DNA of 64,000 nucleotides, from assembly GCA_964059195.1 (NCBI GenBank), contig CAXKWD010000001.1, positions 221,100,484 to 221,164,483 on the forward strand, read 5' to 3'. A model generated the notes under the pieces. It had not been told where the DNA came from. It did not search any database and saw nothing but the letters and a program-made list of their open reading frames with translations. This DNA comes from Ectobius pallidus (lineage: Eukaryota; Arthropoda; Insecta; Blattodea; Ectobiidae). Below are positions 62,957 to 64,000 of the stretch, in pieces (position 1 is the stretch's first letter; each line of letters starts with the position of its first letter). A program made the translations under genes and the position numbers.

Positions 62957-63291
62957 TGTGTCAATGTCATAAACAAATCAGTTACATAATAGCAAGTAAC
63001 ACAGAAGGACATACATCTGCTACTTGAAACATTATCAACTAACAAAATAAAAGTAAAACTGATACAATACAATACAAGTATTTAAACAGGTCACAAAGAT
63101 TATTTGATATTACACTCAATAAACAATATTTGATAAAATAACTAGTCAAAGTAGGAACCATTAAAATTGTCAACATCATTAAAGGTTGATGTCAGGAACA
63201 TTAAATATTGCTAATACTGAATAAGTCAGTAACATTAAATTAATAAGGCACATCATTTGTACTATAAGTTATTGATAAAACACAATCAAAA

Positions 63292-64000
63292 TTAATATCT
63301 TATTTCTAGTTTGGTTAAAAGAGCCTTAACTGCATTTGCAACGTCATCGGTCTGAAGTTTTGTTGAGGATTTCACACCCACTACCTTTGTGGCTTTCATT
63401 AAAGATGTCAATCCCTTGTGAGTATTAATTACAGTGATCAGGTCTTCAGCTGAAAATTTATTTTGACGGCTAAGAGCAGAAAATGTTCCTTCAACAGTGC
63501 CGGCTAGAAGCCTTAACATGAAATCTCCAAATTTAACAGGAGGCAGTCGATTTTTCTTAGCTGTATTGTTAGCAGCTATGTAGTCCAGATAAAGACTTCC
63601 CCAGAAGGCATATGCAATAGCATCTTCTTTGGTTCCTGCCTTTGCCGGACGACCTACTACTGTATACCCACAGTCTAGAAGAGAATCTCGTAGCTCATCA
63701 AACTTCTTGTATTCATCTACAAGACCTGGGTCATCAACTTTTAGCATCCAACAAATGAATACAAATTGAAATTGGAAGCCCGGTCCCAATAGGTACCAGA
63801 TGAAGTCAGGCAGTTCTTTTGGCTTTTTTTGACTGCTTATTAGAGAGCTTTGGACAGTTTTTACCAATGCATTAGTGCGGTGAATCCCGGCAAAAAACCT
63901 ATTTTTAGTGAGTTCAGCATCTTTGGGTTTTGGGTAGTTGACACCACTGTGTATTTCAAACTTTAGTGATTCAGTTTGAGGTATTTCTTCTCCTTCTTTC
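63292..64000 (-). CDS. nucleoprotein-like ORF, unit 6, cut by window edge
   Basis: The C-terminal 236 or so codons are visible and identical to the other units. The frame stays open to base 64000; its start would lie near 64740, outside the window. Confidence 0.45.
   Translation of the reverse strand, partial: KEGEEIPQTESLKFEIHSGVNYPKPKDAELTKNRFFAGIHRTNALVKTVQSSLISSQKKPKELPDFIWYLLGPGFQFQFVFICWMLKVDDPGLVDEYKKFDELRDSLLDCGYTVVGRPAKAGTKEDAIAYAFWGSLYLDYIAANNTAKKNRLPPVKFGDFMLRLLAGTVEGTFSALSRQNKFSAEDLITVINTHKGLTSLMKATKVVGVKSSTKLQTDDVANAVKALLTKLEIRY

Larger units (their letters stand above)
51730..64000 (-). repeat. tandem array of 2,222-bp gypsy/nucleoprotein chimeric units
   Basis: Unit borders (the first base of the LTR-derived TGAAGTGTT) lie at 51730, 53952, 56174, 58396, 60618 and 62840: every step is exactly 2,222 bp. 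Five complete units and part of a sixth are in the window; the array runs off the right edge. Each unit, read on the minus strand, is R-U5, primer-binding region with a duplicated GTGGTGACCC, the first part of gag, about 128 nt of leader, a 482-codon ORF, about 330 nt of trailer, and then the next R-U5. All units look identical by eye, and the predicted proteins are identical. Confidence 0.93.

Noticed and set aside
51730..64000. Regularly spaced identical repeats as a CRISPR-like or satellite array
   Set aside because: The units are 2.2 kb, contain full ORFs and retrotransposon ends, and have no variable spacers.

Overview
The window is animal, almost certainly insect, nuclear DNA. It is AT-rich, has a spliced gene with GTAAGT/GTGAGT donors and long introns, and is packed with arthropod transposons (mariner/Tc1, pogo/Tigger, hAT, piggyBac-like, BEL/Pao, Ty3/gypsy, LINEs, tRNA-derived SINEs). 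The density of old and nested elements suggests a large genome such as a cockroach or another polyneopteran. The species cannot be fixed from the sequence alone.

Region 1 (about 2.7-29.2 kb, + strand) is one host gene spread over 26.5 kb: a Maf-family nucleoside-triphosphate pyrophosphatase of 206 aa in four coding exons (2740-2829, 25075-25316, 26921-27067, 29102-29243). All junction phases match and the stop is normal. Its 22.2-kb first intron is a transposon nest. A mariner-like relic (8126-16690) holds a long-TIR DNA transposon (8382-16470, TCTT target duplication, intact 829-aa transposase). That transposon holds a non-autonomous hAT element (9097-12692, 8-bp duplication ACCATATA), which in turn holds an eight-copy minisatellite and a palindromic mariner relic. 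The rest of the intron carries a LINE split by a Tigger element, a TTAA-flanked foldback element, SINEs, and a dead BEL/Pao pol.

Region 2 (about 30-38.5 kb, - strand) holds four relatives of a small intronless gene that resembles the C-terminal half of makorin (RING followed by a CCCH zinc finger). One copy (35117-35488) is open. One is broken by a solo LTR and a stop, one has a stop at a RING cysteine, and one is degenerate. Where the RING cysteines can be aligned, the copies have Glu at the position of the RING histidine.

Region 3 (38.5-47.3 kb, - strand) is a graveyard of LINE ends and rearranged BEL/Pao gag and pol pieces, again cut by a solo LTR of the same family.

Region 4 (47.55-64.0 kb, - strand) is the striking part. 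An apparently intact Ty3/gypsy element (gag 51718, pol 50936-47802, 3' LTR 47551-47773) has no normal 5' LTR. Where U3 should be there is a tandem array of at least five and a half units of exactly 2,222 bp running off the window. Each unit is a promoterless gypsy RNA 5' end (R-U5, primer-binding site, start of gag) joined to a 1.9-kb segment with one complete 482-aa ORF that looks like an RNA-virus nucleoprotein, although I cannot name the family. The two joints are what two reverse-transcriptase template switches onto a non-retroviral RNA would give. Amplification through the shared R-U5-gag homology could then produce identical units. An assembly artefact must be excluded first.
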